Shown: positions 1-8,629, numbered from the stretch's first letter. The stretch: 64,000 bases of DNA from Mucilaginibacter arboris (GCF_009754915.1 NZ_WPIK01000001.1:186001-250000); one strand, 5' to 3'. Translations and numbers: made by a program. The notes: generated by a model not told the origin, from the letters alone.

Positions 1-2
1 CT

Positions 3-896
3 TACGCACGAGATAAAAATCATAAAGCACTTTATTTATTTTCTAACGAGGCTATCAAAATAAAACCAGACTCAGAAATTGTTGCAGACAATGCTAAACT
101 GCAATTGATCGCCAAACAGTTTAAGTTTACAGAAGGGCCGGCAGTTGATAAAATGGGAAATGTTTTTTTTACCGATCAGCCCAACGACAAGATCTGGAAA
201 TACGACATTAACGGAAATCTTTCTGTTTTTATGGATAAAAGCGGTCGTTCTAACGGTTTGTATTTTGATAAAAAAGGAAATTTGATTGCCTGTGCTGATG
301 AAAAAGATGAATTGTGGTCTATCTCGCCCGGAAAAAAAATCACGGTTTTGGTTGAAGGTTTTGAAGGCAAGAAATTAAACGGGCCAAACGATTTGTGGAT
401 AGATGCAAAAGGCGGAATTTACATTACTGACCCGTATTACCAGCGCGATTACTGGACACGAAAAAAACCTGATTTGGAAGGCCAAAAGGTGTATTATCTC
501 CCGAAAGGAAAAAAAGATTTGGTAATGGTTGCCGATGACTTAAAAAAACCAAACGGCATTGTAGGAACGCCAGACGGAAAATATTTATTTGTGGCCGATA
601 TTGAAGGAAATAAAACTTATAAGTACGAAATTAAAGCAGACGGAACTTTAACTAACCGGCAGCTTTTTGCAGAAAAAGGTTCTGATGGAATGACGATGGA
701 TAACCAGGGAAACATTTACCTGACCGGAAATGGCGTTTTTGTTTTCAATTCTGAAGGGAAGCAAATTAAACATATCGGCATTCCGGAAAAGTGGACTGGC
801 AATATTTGCTTCGGTGGAAAAAACAGAGACATATTATTTATTACTGCTTCCGAAGGAATTTATACGCTGAAAACGAAAGTAAAAGGTGTTGAATAA
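3..896 (+). CDS. SMP-30/gluconolactonase-like beta-propeller hydrolase (5'-truncated by window)
   Basis: The frame is open back to the window edge, so the true start and probably a signal peptide lie outside. A TTG at 105 is not a credible start because homologous-looking sequence continues upstream. The family folds as a six-bladed propeller with one divalent metal bound by Glu, Asn and Asp and hydrolyses lactones such as gluconolactone. Visible signatures are FTEGPAVD (metal Glu), SNGLYFDKKGNLIACAD, LNGPNDLWIDAKGGIYITDP (metal Asn) and SDGMTMD (metal Asp). The gene converges on a Uma2 gene and ends 10 bases before a perfect hairpin. The substrate cannot be told from sequence. Confidence 0.85.
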   Translation, partial: YARDKNHKALYLFSNEAIKIKPDSEIVADNAKLQLIAKQFKFTEGPAVDKMGNVFFTDQPNDKIWKYDINGNLSVFMDKSGRSNGLYFDKKGNLIACADEKDELWSISPGKKITVLVEGFEGKKLNGPNDLWIDAKGGIYITDPYYQRDYWTRKKPDLEGQKVYYLPKGKKDLVMVADDLKKPNGIVGTPDGKYLFVADIEGNKTYKYEIKADGTLTNRQLFAEKGSDGMTMDNQGNIYLTGNGVFVFNSEGKQIKHIGIPEKWTGNICFGGKNRDILFITASEGIYTLKTKVKGVE

Positions 897-906
897 TTTT
901 ATGCTA

Positions 907-936
907 ATACTGTTTTTATGCCGGTAAAAACAGTAT
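907..936. terminator. Perfect 12-bp hairpin built from two TAAAAACAGTAT words
   Basis: ATACTGTTTTTA (907-918) and TAAAAACAGTAT (925-936) are exact inverted copies with the loop TGCCGG. The hairpin sits between two convergent genes and its last base belongs to the TGA stop of the Uma2 gene. It lacks a long U-tract, so termination is inferred from position and structure. Both arms are copies of the sister form of the window-wide dispersed motif. Confidence 0.6.
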
Positions 937-1493
937 CAGGAAAATAGCTTTTGCAAATCGATTTGCAAACCAGGCAAAGTATTTAAGGTGATGGTGCCGT
1001 TTTGATGCTCTTTTTGCTGTAAGATAAATTGTTTATCGTTTAAAACATAAACTTCTGCATTTTTGGATAAAGGGTCGATAATCAAATATTCCTTTACGCC
1101 GTAACGTTCGTAAAAATCTTTTTTATGTATTAAATCATAATAAGCGGTGGCAGGCGAAAGGGTTTCGATAACCAAATCAGGTGCACCATGGATACGATCG
1201 TAAAGTAATTCAACTTTGCTTTCGTTAGAGATGTAAATCAAATCAGGCTGAAAGGTATTTTTTTCATCCAGCACAACATCAACAGGATAAAACAAACAAA
1301 GTCCTCCTAAACCGTTTTTTTCTAAATGTTGAGAGATCAACATAAAAAGTTTCCCATTAACCAACTGATGATTAAGCGAAAAAATTGGCGGCATCACTTT
1401 TTCTCCATCAATCAATTGAAACTGCGGGCCTACTTCCAGCGAATGGTAATCTAATTCGGTATATTTCTTTTTCTCCGCAACTGGCATAATCAA
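936..1493 (-). CDS. Uma2-family (DUF820) PD-(D/E)XK endonuclease-like protein, copy 1
   Basis: This 185-residue protein has the Uma2 restriction-endonuclease fold, an abundant family of unclear biological role. Signatures are FQPDLIYIS (first acidic residue of the PD-(D/E)XK site), GAPDLVIE with the catalytic Glu, and ERYGVKEYLIIDP near the C-terminus. It is a tandem paralogue of the gene at 1525-2076, with near-identical gene ends including the dispersed motif. The stop codon TGA (936-938) uses the last base of a motif copy. No partner gene suggests a target. Confidence 0.85.
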   Translation of the reverse strand: MIMPVAEKKKYTELDYHSLEVGPQFQLIDGEKVMPPIFSLNHQLVNGKLFMLISQHLEKNGLGGLCLFYPVDVVLDEKNTFQPDLIYISNESKVELLYDRIHGAPDLVIETLSPATAYYDLIHKKDFYERYGVKEYLIIDPLSKNAEVYVLNDKQFILQQKEHQNGTITLNTLPGLQIDLQKLFS

Positions 1494-1513
1494 GTTTATA
1501 AATTTTTAGATGG

Positions 1514-1525
1514 TAAAAGAAGCAT
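1514..1525 (+). repeat. Dispersed 12-mer TAAAAGAAGCAT
   Basis: Exact copy, preceded by TTTTTAGATGG. Its last base starts the TCA that is the TGA stop of the Uma2 gene 1525-2076. Confidence 0.9.
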
Positions 1526-2076
1526 CAGGAAAACAGCTTTTGCAGGTCAATTTGTAAACCAGGCAAGGTATTTAAGTTGATCGTATCATTTTGCTTTTGC
1601 TGTAGCTCAAATTTATTTTCTCTTAAAACATAAGCTTCAGCATAGAAATGTTTTGGATCAATAATCAAATATTCCTTTACGCCGTAACGTTCGTAAAAAT
1701 TTTTCTTCTGCTGCAAATCATAATAAGCGGTAGAAGGAGAAAGAATTTCGACGATCAAATCAGGTGCGCCCATAATCCGGTCATGAAACAGCTCCTTTTT
1801 TCTTTCGCCTGAAATGTAGATTAAATCAGTTTGAAAAATGTTTTCTTCATCTAAAACTACATCCAACGGAGCATATAAACATAGTCCGTCAGCATTAATT
1901 TTTTCTGAAAAAGCGTCTATAATTTTAAAAATCCGTGCTGATAATAGCTGATGATAAGAACTTGGCGATGGCGACATAACTAAATCTCCGTTAATGAGTT
2001 GAAACGGCGCACCTTCTTCCAGCAGTTGGTAGTCTTTTTCGGTGTATTTCTTTTTCTCCGTGATGTGCATAATCAA
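1525..2076 (-). CDS. Uma2-family (DUF820) PD-(D/E)XK endonuclease-like protein, copy 2
   Basis: This 183-residue paralogue of the adjacent Uma2 gene shares TDLIYISGE, GAPDLIVEILSPSTAYYDL and ERYGVKEYLIIDP, so the nuclease-fold catalytic residues are retained. The two genes share direction and a 31-base gap, which indicates tandem duplication. Both carry a dispersed-motif copy at the stop codon, but of different type (TAAAAGAAGCAT here, TAAAAACAGTAT in copy 1). DNA binding or cleavage is inferred from the family only. Confidence 0.85.
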   Translation of the reverse strand: MIMHITEKKKYTEKDYQLLEEGAPFQLINGDLVMSPSPSSYHQLLSARIFKIIDAFSEKINADGLCLYAPLDVVLDEENIFQTDLIYISGERKKELFHDRIMGAPDLIVEILSPSTAYYDLQQKKNFYERYGVKEYLIIDPKHFYAEAYVLRENKFELQQKQNDTINLNTLPGLQIDLQKLFS

Positions 2077-2096
2077 ATGTATACATTTTTAGGTGG

Positions 2097-2108
2097 TAAA
2101 AGAAGCAT
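2097..2108 (+). repeat. Dispersed 12-mer TAAAAGAAGCAT
   Basis: Exact copy preceded by TTTTTAGGTGG, six bases beyond the stop codon of the FKBP gene. Confidence 0.9.
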
Positions 2109-2114
2109 TAGAAA

Positions 2115-2585
2115 TTATCCTTGTACAGCACGCAAATCAATGGTAAATACCAAAACAGAGTTTGCCGGAATAGTGCCGGCCGCCGAATTGCCATAACCTA
2201 AAGCCGAAGGAATTAGTAGCAAAATACGGCCTCCGGGTTGATCATAGGGAATACCAATTTTCCAGCCTTGAATCAAATTACCACCTAAAAGAGAAGTAAA
2301 ATTCATGCTGCTATCAAATTGAGTTCCATCTAACAGTGTTCCAGTATATGCTACAGTTATAGTAGATTTAAGCGTTGGTGCAGTTCCACTTCCCGGGATT
2401 AAAATCTGATAATACAAGCCGGACGGATCTTTTACAGCTGTAATATTTTTAGCTTTAATATAAGCCTGAATTTTATCATCATCAATTTTAGCCTGTACAG
2501 CTGGATCAACAGTTGCGGTACTACTTTTTTTACAGGCAGAAAAAATAAGGGTAAAAAGAGCAAAGAATAATAAATATTTTTTCAT
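2115..2585 (-). CDS. FKBP-type peptidyl-prolyl cis-trans isomerase, lipoprotein
   Basis: This 156-residue protein begins with a lipoprotein signal (hydrophobic stretch then FSAC with Cys17), so it is probably anchored in the cell envelope. From about residue 60 it has an FKBP domain: GSGTAPTLKSTITVAYTGTL, DGTQFDSS, a GWKIGIPYDQPGG segment corresponding to the usual V/IxGWxxG core, and LLIPSALGYG followed by IPANSVLVFTIDL. It would catalyse prolyl isomerisation during folding of exported proteins. It lies 23 bases downstream of aspS on the same strand and may be cotranscribed. Confidence 0.88.
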   Translation of the reverse strand: MKKYLLFFALFTLIFSACKKSSTATVDPAVQAKIDDDKIQAYIKAKNITAVKDPSGLYYQILIPGSGTAPTLKSTITVAYTGTLLDGTQFDSSMNFTSLLGGNLIQGWKIGIPYDQPGGRILLLIPSALGYGNSAAGTIPANSVLVFTIDLRAVQG

Positions 2586-2608
2586 GTGGAGATTTGCTTT
2601 GGTAACGC

Positions 2609-4354
2609 CTAAGCTGTTGTTTTGATCTTCAATTCATTCAATTGTTTTTCGTCGATGGTGGATGGCGAATCGATCATCACATCCCTTCCCGAATTATTTT
2701 TAGGGAAGGCAATGACATCGCGGATAGAATCCAGTCCGGCAAAAATGGAACACAAACGGTCAAAACCAAAGGCAATGCCGCCATGCGGGGGCGCGCCAAA
2801 TTCAAAAGCATCCATTAAAAAGCCAAACTGTTTTTGGGCTTCTTCCTGAGAAAAACCTAAATGCTTAAACATTAAAGCCTGCAGGTTTTTATCGTGGATA
2901 CGGATAGAACCGCCGCCAATTTCAGTTCCGTTAATAACCATATCATAAGCATTGGCCCGAACTTCTCCCGGATCGGTTTCCAGCAAAGCAATATCTTCCG
3001 GTTTTGGCGAAGTGAACGGATGGTGCATCGCATGGTAACGCTCGGTTTCTTCGTCCCATTCCAGCAACGGAAAATCCAAGACCCAAAGCGGCGAAAACGT
3101 ATTTTTATCGCGCAAACCTAAACGGCTGCCCATTTCCAAACGCAATTCGTTCAGTTGCTTGCGCACTTTATCTTTTTTACCTGCTAAAAGAAGCATCAAG
3201 TCGCCGGGTTCTGCATCAAAAGCAGTCGCCCATTGTTTTAAATCTTCTTCATTATAAAATTTATCTACCGATGATTTTAAAGTTCCGTCGGTATTGTAAC
3301 GCAGATAAATTAAACCAGTTGCACCAATTTGCGGACGTTTAATAAAATAAGTAAGTTCATCCAATTGCTTGCGAGTGTAAGAAGCACAGTTTTTTGCGTT
3401 GATACCAACTACCAGTTCTGCTTGATGAAAAACCGGGAAATTTTTGCCTTTTACCAGATCTGTCAGTTCTGCAAACTGCATCCCAAAACGCGTATCGGGT
3501 TTATCAGAACCGTACAAACGCATGGCATCAGCATAAGTCATGCGTGGCACTTCAACCAGATCAATTCCTTTTACGTTTTTGAAAAGTGTACGCACCATTC
3601 CTTCAAAAACATTCAGAATATCTTCTTGCGTGATGAAGGACATTTCGCAATCAATCTGTGTAAATTCCGGCTGACGGTCAGCACGCAGATCCTCATCGCG
3701 GAAACATTTTACGATCTGGAAATAACGGTCAAACCCGGAAACCATCAGCAATTGCTTAAAGGTTTGCGGCGATTGCGGCAAAGCGTAAAATTCGCCGGCG
3801 TTCATGCGGCTTGGCACCACAAAATCACGCGCGCCTTCAGGCGTTGATTTGATTAAAACCGGTGTTTCTACTTCAATAAAATCCAGTCCGTCTAAATATT
3901 TACGTACTTCCTGCGCCATTTTGTGGCGAAGAACCAAGTTGTTACGGATTGGATTTCTACGCAGATCCAAATAACGGTACTTGGCACGCAGCTCTTCGCC
4001 GCCGTCGGTTTCATCCTCAATTAAAAAAGGCGGTACTTTGGATTGATTTAAAATTTCCAGCGCAGTTACGGCAATTTCAATTTCTCCTGTTGGTATTTTC
4101 GGGTTTTTGTTGGAGCGCTCAATTACTTTTCCGGAAACTTTAATCACAAATTCGCGGCCTAAATCACGCGCCTGGTTTCGTACGGCAGCATCGGTTTCAT
4201 CATTAAAAACCAGTTGTGTAATGCCGTAACGGTCTCGTACATCAATAAAAGTAGTTCCGCCTAAATCGCGCGATTTTTGCACCCAGCCGCAAAGTGTAAC
4301 TTCTTTGCCTAAATCGTTCCGTGTTAATTCGCCGCAAGTATTTGTTCTGAGCAT
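2609..4354 (-). CDS. aspS: Aspartyl-tRNA synthetase
   Basis: At 581 residues this is the normal length of a bacterial AspRS. An N-terminal OB-fold anticodon-binding domain ([23 protein letters not shown]) precedes a class II catalytic core. Motif 2 is [18 protein letters not shown] and motif 3 is [10 protein letters not shown]. The bacterial GAD insertion lies in the middle third. It charges tRNA-Asp in the cytoplasm. A TACTTTTG -7-like box precedes it, and an FKBP lipoprotein follows closely. One dispersed motif copy (3185-3196) lies inside and is read as MLLL. Confidence 0.98.
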   Translation of the reverse strand: MLRTNTCGELTRNDLGKEVTLCGWVQKSRDLGGTTFIDVRDRYGITQLVFNDETDAAVRNQARDLGREFVIKVSGKVIERSNKNPKIPTGEIEIAVTALEILNQSKVPPFLIEDETDGGEELRAKYRYLDLRRNPIRNNLVLRHKMAQEVRKYLDGLDFIEVETPVLIKSTPEGARDFVVPSRMNAGEFYALPQSPQTFKQLLMVSGFDRYFQIVKCFRDEDLRADRQPEFTQIDCEMSFITQEDILNVFEGMVRTLFKNVKGIDLVEVPRMTYADAMRLYGSDKPDTRFGMQFAELTDLVKGKNFPVFHQAELVVGINAKNCASYTRKQLDELTYFIKRPQIGATGLIYLRYNTDGTLKSSVDKFYNEEDLKQWATAFDAEPGDLMLLLAGKKDKVRKQLNELRLEMGSRLGLRDKNTFSPLWVLDFPLLEWDEETERYHAMHHPFTSPKPEDIALLETDPGEVRANAYDMVINGTEIGGGSIRIHDKNLQALMFKHLGFSQEEAQKQFGFLMDAFEFGAPPHGGIAFGFDRLCSIFAGLDSIRDVIAFPKNNSGRDVMIDSPSTIDEKQLNELKIKTTA

Positions 4355-4377
4355 GTTATGCTAATTATTTGAATTTG

Positions 4378-4385
4378 CAAAAGTA
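4378..4385 (-). promoter_or_regulatory. Putative -7 box TACTTTTG of aspS
   Basis: On the minus strand TACTTTTG matches the Bacteroidota -7 consensus TAnnTTTG and lies about 23 bases before the aspS ATG. No clear -33 TTTG is seen. Confidence 0.4.
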
Positions 4386-4598
4386 GGGTTTTGAGGTGAA
4401 AGGCGGAAAGGTGAAGGGAAGAAAGGTTTGAACGTGAAGCGATGCCAATTTTTAGGTGGTAAAAGAAGTATGAATGATTTTATAATAGGGGATTAAAGGA
4501 GTGAAATTTTAATATCTGGGAATTATCGTAATATCTGTATAGGTTACTTAAGAGGCATATACATCAGTACCTGGTTTTTCTATAAAGGGAAGTTTAAA
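4386..4598. repeat. Gene-free stretch with purine-rich repeat and one dispersed-motif variant
   Basis: 4392-4430 is a low-complexity run of GGTGAAAGG-like words, similar to those at 12284-12352. TAAAAGAAGTAT at 4460-4471, preceded by TTTTTAGGTGG, is a one-base variant of the dispersed word. No ORF is supported here. Confidence 0.6.
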
Positions 4599-4892
4599 TT
4601 ACAATTTTAACTTTTCTGGATTTCTTCTGCTGTCCCAGATGGTAATAATTTCTAAAAACTGATCTGTAATACGATAGAAAATGGAGTAATCGCGTACGAT
4701 CTTTATTCTTACGTTTGGAAAATCAGTAGGTTTTCCAAGCGCTGGAATTTGAGCTAACAATTCAATATTTTCTCTAAACAAAGAATCAAGTTTTATGCTA
4801 TAAGAATTCGATTGATTTCTTTTAATCCAATAATCTAAAATCTCCAGCCTGTCCTGATTAGCGCGAACCGACCATTTTATCTGTTTAGCCAT
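4599..4892 (-). CDS. RelE/ParE-superfamily toxin
   Basis: This 97-residue basic protein has the ParE/RelE layout: an N-terminal helical pair (WSVRANQDRLEILDYWIKRN), PALGKPTDFPNVR, and C-terminal strands IVRDYSIFYRITDQFLEIITIWDSRRNPEKL, where the IxxxRxxP-like tail is typical. Family members inhibit gyrase (ParE) or cleave mRNA on ribosomes (RelE); which applies is not decidable here. It overlaps its antitoxin by 16 bases and follows it, the usual antitoxin-toxin order. Confidence 0.85.
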   Translation of the reverse strand: MAKQIKWSVRANQDRLEILDYWIKRNQSNSYSIKLDSLFRENIELLAQIPALGKPTDFPNVRIKIVRDYSIFYRITDQFLEIITIWDSRRNPEKLKL

Positions 4893-5113
4893 TGATCGGC
4901 TTGCCTATTAGCTTCCTCATTCGATATAAACATCCCTTTATTAAGCTGTGCTATACCTTCATTTACAGCTTCTGCCTCCTCTTTACTTAGATCATAGACT
5001 TCATGTGCTTTAGACTCTAAATCAATTATACGCAAAAGCTGATTCAAAAGCTCTTCGTTATTAATGCTGTCGATTTTTGCTATCAGTTTTTCCTTTAATT
5101 CAATATCAATCAT
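4877..5113 (-). CDS. Antitoxin partner of the ParE-like toxin
   Basis: The ATG at 5113 gives 78 residues beginning MIDIELKEKLIAKID. The frame extends further upstream, but that part overlaps the TPP riboswitch on the other strand and has no family features. The protein is acidic and helical, with a C-terminal EEANRQADQWLNR segment that could embrace the toxin. It immediately precedes and overlaps the toxin gene. A recognisable DNA-binding domain is not obvious; the role is inferred from context. Confidence 0.7.
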   Translation of the reverse strand: MIDIELKEKLIAKIDSINNEELLNQLLRIIDLESKAHEVYDLSKEEAEAVNEGIAQLNKGMFISNEEANRQADQWLNR

Positions 5114-5176
5114 AGCTATTGCTTTTACCAAATATAAGAATTTGAAATCAAAGCTTCCAAATCCAAAACCAAACCC

Positions 5177-5184
5177 TATCTTTG
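5177..5184 (+). promoter_or_regulatory. -7 promoter box TATCTTTG for the TPP-riboswitch operon
   Basis: TATCTTTG fits TAnnTTTG exactly and ends six bases before the first paired bases of the riboswitch, so transcription would begin at its 5' edge. No good TTTG at the -33 spacing is visible. Confidence 0.5.
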
Positions 5185-5190
5185 CCCAAA

Positions 5191-5392
5191 TTCTCAAGGG
5201 GTGCCTTGCTTGGTAATAGTTTACAATCTGCAGATTGTTGCTACCAACTGAAAAACAGGCTGAGATCAAACCCAGGAAGAAGAGTTGTAAGTTATAAGTT
5301 TTAAGTTGTACGTGCGCTAAACGTATAACTTATAACGTACCACTTCAAACTCCAATCCGCACCTGATCCGGGTAATGCCGGCGTAGGGAGAG
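5191..5392 (+). promoter_or_regulatory. TPP (thiamine pyrophosphate) riboswitch, THI element
   Basis: The conserved blocks are present in order: GGGGTGCC (5198-5205), CTGAGATCAAACCC (about 5258-5271), and CCTGATCCGGGTAATGCC followed by GGCGTAGGGAGA (5362-5392). The outer P1 stem pairs TCTC with GAGA. The variable P3 arm is long (GTTATAAGTT with AACTTATAAC). It precedes a TonB receptor and a PnuC-family gene, matching the known thiamine-uptake arrangement of Bacteroidota, so TPP is expected to repress expression. A GCCC-TGGC-GGGC hairpin near 5431-5442 may belong to the expression platform. Confidence 0.95.
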
Positions 5393-5464
5393 GTAAAAAG
5401 TTAAGTGTACTGCACGTTCGCCCTGGCGGGCAGATGGTTTAACTACAGTTTATTTTAAAACATT

Positions 5465-7849
5465 TTGAAAAAATTATTACTGGCTTTTACAGCCCTGCTG
5501 CTTCCTTTTCTGGCTGCGGCGCAGTTTTCCCTGTCGGGGAAAATTACCGATGTTCAAACCGGCGAAACTTTGCCAAACGCAAGTATCAGCATTGAAAAAA
5601 CAGCGTTAAAAACAGTATCGGATGCCAGCGGAAATTTCCGTTTCCACAATTTAAAAGCCGGAACCTACCATGTTATCGTTAGCTATATCGGTTATCAGCA
5701 ATTACAGCAATCGGTAGTAATCAACACAGGTCAATCTCTAAATTTTGCCCTTAAAAGAAGCACGGTACAAGCAGACGAAGTGTTTGTACGCGCTACCCGG
5801 ACCGGACAAAATTCGGGTTTTACTTATACCAACCTCAGTAAAAAAGAACTGGCCAAAAATAACTTAGGCCAGGATTTGCCTTATTTGCTCAACCAAACGC
5901 CTTCTGCCGTAATTACTTCGGATGCTGGTGCTGGCGTTGGTTATACTGGTATCCGAATTCGTGGTTCTGATGCTACGCGGATAAATGTTACGCTGAACGG
6001 CATTCCGCTAAACGATGCCGAAAGTCAGGGAAGTTTTTTTGTAGATATTCCTGATCTGGCTTCTTCTGTGGATAACATCCAGATCCAGCGCGGCGTAGGC
6101 ACTTCCACCAACGGCGCAGGTGCTTTTGGTGCCAGCATTAACGTTCAAACAACAACACGGCAGGATACTGCTTATGCACAATTGGATAATTCTGTTGGCT
6201 CTTACGGAACGGTAAAAAACACGATCAGTTTAGGTTCTGGTTTGATTGCTAACCATTTTACGTTTGACGGCCGTTTGTCGCGCATTCATTCTGATGGTTA
6301 TATTGATCGTGCTTCTTCTGACCTCAAATCCTACTTCCTTACAGGCGCTTATTATGGTAAAAATACGTCCATCCGCTTAAACGTTTTCTCCGGATCAGAA
6401 AAAACTTACCAGGCCTGGGACGGCGTTCCGGAAGATAAACTGTTAGCAGGAGATCGAACTTACAATGAATTAGGCTTGATGCCGAACGGCGATTTCTATA
6501 AAAATCAAACTGATAATTATATCCAGAACCATTACCAGCTGCTTTTCAACCAAAAAATTTCTGATAAACTTTCTTTTAACGGCGCCTTGCATTATACGCA
6601 GGGAAGCGGCTATTACGAAGAATATAAGATTGCCCAGCCTTTTGCAAAATATGGTTTAACGCCGATAATTAAGGGCGTGGATACCACAGATCTGGTTAGA
6701 AGGCTTTGGCTGACTAATTATTTCTACGGCGTTACTTACAACCTCAATTACCAGGCACAAAAAAACCTGAATTTTACTTTGGGCGGCGCTTACAATCAAT
6801 ACCGAGGGCAGCACTACAACCGCATTGAATGGACGCAGCAAAGCACCAATATTACGCCGGATTACGAATACTCGCGCAACAATGCTTTTAAAACCGATTT
6901 CAATATTTTTGGCAAGATGGATTACCGGCTGGGCAACTTAAACTTGTATGCCGATGTGCAGTACCGCCGCGTTTATTATTCGTTTTTAGGATATGATTAT
7001 AACTTAAATAATGTGCAGCAATCGGCAACACTCAACTTTTTCAATCCTAAACTTGGTTTAAGTTACCAGATCGATCCTGCAAATAATGTTTATGCTTCTT
7101 TTGCGGTAGGAAATCATGAACCGAACCGGGATGATTACACGCAATCTACTCCTTCCAGCCGGCCAAAAGCAGAAACTTTATACGATTTTGAAGCCGGATA
7201 CAGAACTAAACAAGGTGTTTTTACAGGTGGAATTAACGGTTTCTACATGCTGTATCATAACCAGCTGGTGCTTACCGGAAGTTTGAACGATGTTGGCGCA
7301 GCTATTAGAAGTAACGTAAAAGACAGCTATCGTGCAGGATTGGAACTGGATGGGCGAATACAAATTGCACAACCACTTTATTGGTCGCTTACTGCTGCTT
7401 TAAGTGCTAATAAAGTGAAAAACTTCCAGCAGTATTTAGAAAATTATGATACTGGACAAACGGTATTGAACCAGCAGTTCCAAAAAACCGATATTGCTTA
7501 TTCGCCGGATTTTGTAAGTTCCAGCGAAATTGGTTACAGCCCGATCAAAGGCGGAGAAATTGCGCTCATCAGTAAATATGTAAGCAAGCAATATTTGGAT
7601 AATACTTCCAGTAATGACCGAAAATTGGATGCTTTTTTTGTAAATAATATCCGGTTACGCTACAATTTCAGCACCAAAGCAGTTAAAAATATTGGCATTT
7701 CTTTCCTCATCAACAATATTTTCAGCGAATTGTACGAGCCAAACGGTGCAACTTATCCGGATATTGAAGGTGGAAAAGTAGTGAATTACAACTATTACTA
7801 TCCGCAGGCAACCCGAAATTTTCTGGCTGCATTAAGTCTAAGATTTTAG
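5465..7849 (+). CDS. TonB-dependent outer-membrane receptor, probably for thiamine
   Basis: This 794-residue protein starts at a TTG (5465) giving a signal peptide MKKLLLAFTALLLPFLAAAQ. A carboxypeptidase-regulatory-like domain follows (about 22-100; GNFRFHNLKAGTYHVIVSYIG). The plug (about 120-230) contains GIRIRGSDATRINVTLNGIP and GTSTNGAGAFGASI. A 22-strand-type barrel then ends in LAALSLRF with the terminal Phe. Position directly behind a TPP riboswitch and before a PnuC-family permease points to uptake of thiamine or a derivative across the outer membrane; specificity is inferred from that context. Confidence 0.9.
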   Translation: MKKLLLAFTALLLPFLAAAQFSLSGKITDVQTGETLPNASISIEKTALKTVSDASGNFRFHNLKAGTYHVIVSYIGYQQLQQSVVINTGQSLNFALKRSTVQADEVFVRATRTGQNSGFTYTNLSKKELAKNNLGQDLPYLLNQTPSAVITSDAGAGVGYTGIRIRGSDATRINVTLNGIPLNDAESQGSFFVDIPDLASSVDNIQIQRGVGTSTNGAGAFGASINVQTTTRQDTAYAQLDNSVGSYGTVKNTISLGSGLIANHFTFDGRLSRIHSDGYIDRASSDLKSYFLTGAYYGKNTSIRLNVFSGSEKTYQAWDGVPEDKLLAGDRTYNELGLMPNGDFYKNQTDNYIQNHYQLLFNQKISDKLSFNGALHYTQGSGYYEEYKIAQPFAKYGLTPIIKGVDTTDLVRRLWLTNYFYGVTYNLNYQAQKNLNFTLGGAYNQYRGQHYNRIEWTQQSTNITPDYEYSRNNAFKTDFNIFGKMDYRLGNLNLYADVQYRRVYYSFLGYDYNLNNVQQSATLNFFNPKLGLSYQIDPANNVYASFAVGNHEPNRDDYTQSTPSSRPKAETLYDFEAGYRTKQGVFTGGINGFYMLYHNQLVLTGSLNDVGAAIRSNVKDSYRAGLELDGRIQIAQPLYWSLTAALSANKVKNFQQYLENYDTGQTVLNQQFQKTDIAYSPDFVSSSEIGYSPIKGGEIALISKYVSKQYLDNTSSNDRKLDAFFVNNIRLRYNFSTKAVKNIGISFLINNIFSELYEPNGATYPDIEGGKVVNYNYYYPQATRNFLAALSLRF

Positions 7850-7854
7850 GCCGA

Positions 7855-7866
7855 TAAAAGAAGCAT
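7855..7866 (+). repeat. Dispersed 12-mer TAAAAGAAGCAT
   Basis: Exact copy five bases after the receptor stop codon, preceded by TTTTAGGCCGA. The identical left flank occurs at 36549. Confidence 0.9.
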
Positions 7867-7872
7867 CACAAA

Positions 7873-8499
7873 ATGGACATGCAATACTGGCTGCAGCTTT
7901 TATCCCAACAAATCCTGGAAACCGGCTGGCTGCAATGGCTGGCCGTGGTTTTTGGCGTTGCCGAAGTTTTATTGGCCAAACGCAATAATGTTTTACTTTA
8001 TCCGGCCGGATTGATTGGCACCATGCTTTCCATCGTTCTGTTGCTGGAAGCGCAGTTATATGCCGAAACCTTACTAAACGTGTATTATATTGCCATGAGC
8101 GTTTATGGCTGGTGGTTTTGGATGAAAAAACGCAATCAGCCCACCGTTCCCATTACTTATAGTAACAGGCGAGAATGGATCATTACTGCTTTAATTACTT
8201 TCGTTGGCGGGTTGGTTTTATACCTGGTCTTAAAAAAGTTTACACCTTCCACCGTTCCCGTTTGGGATGCTTTTGTTTCGGCTTCTGCCTGGGCTGGAAC
8301 GTGGCTATTAACTCGACGAAAAATTGAAAACTGGATCGTTCTAAATGTTTCTAACCTGTTTGCCGTACCGCTTTTGTTTTACAAACAACTACCGCTGTTT
8401 GCCTTGCTTACCATTTTCCTGTTTGTAGTGGCCATTTTTGGTTATTTTGACTGGAAGAGGATCTATCGGCAGCAATCTAAAGCTAATTCATCCCCCTAA
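7873..8499 (+). CDS. pnuT: PnuC-family transporter, probably thiamine permease PnuT
   Basis: A 208-residue inner-membrane protein with about seven to eight hydrophobic segments. PnuC-family marks are YYIAMSVYGWWFWMKK and the C-terminal TWLLTRRKIENWIVLNVSN with FVVAIFGYFDW. PnuC relatives carry vitamin precursors by facilitated diffusion, trapped by phosphorylation. The TPP riboswitch and TonB receptor upstream indicate thiamine rather than nicotinamide riboside, hence PnuT. Its last codons and stop lie inside the left arm of a long inverted repeat. Confidence 0.85.
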   Translation: MDMQYWLQLLSQQILETGWLQWLAVVFGVAEVLLAKRNNVLLYPAGLIGTMLSIVLLLEAQLYAETLLNVYYIAMSVYGWWFWMKKRNQPTVPITYSNRREWIITALITFVGGLVLYLVLKKFTPSTVPVWDAFVSASAWAGTWLLTRRKIENWIVLNVSNLFAVPLLFYKQLPLFALLTIFLFVVAIFGYFDWKRIYRQQSKANSSP

Positions 8500-8608
8500 C
8501 CCCCTTCAAAGGGGGAAGCCAGACACCTACCTTTCTGCCGTTTAAATTTGCAGTCAGAACGGTATAAGCCCTGGCCCTTTTCCCCCTTTGAAGGGGGTTA
8601 GGGGGATG
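8489..8608. repeat. 120-bp element with perfect 29-bp terminal inverted repeats
   Basis: 8489-8517 and 8580-8608 are exact reverse complements, each containing its own CCCCCTT/AAGGGGG near-palindrome. The spacer is 62 bases and has no ORF. The left arm encodes the last residues and stop of the PnuC-family gene. The arms resemble the dispersed intergenic palindromes often seen in Bacteroidota genomes. It could act as a strong transcription barrier or be a non-autonomous mobile repeat. Confidence 0.85.
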
Positions 8609-8629
8609 ATTTTATTAATTTATAACTTC

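Noticed and set aside
105-107. TTG as start of the SMP-30 gene
   Set aside because: The frame is open to the window edge and the sequence before it continues as plausible protein; the gene is truncated by the window.
3329-3847. 172-residue + strand reading frame inside aspS
   Set aside because: It is the shadow of the well-supported aspS gene on the other strand and resembles no protein.
5114-5269. N-terminal extension of the first antitoxin
   Set aside because: It lies antisense to the TPP riboswitch and its promoter and reads as low-complexity GFGFGF sequence.
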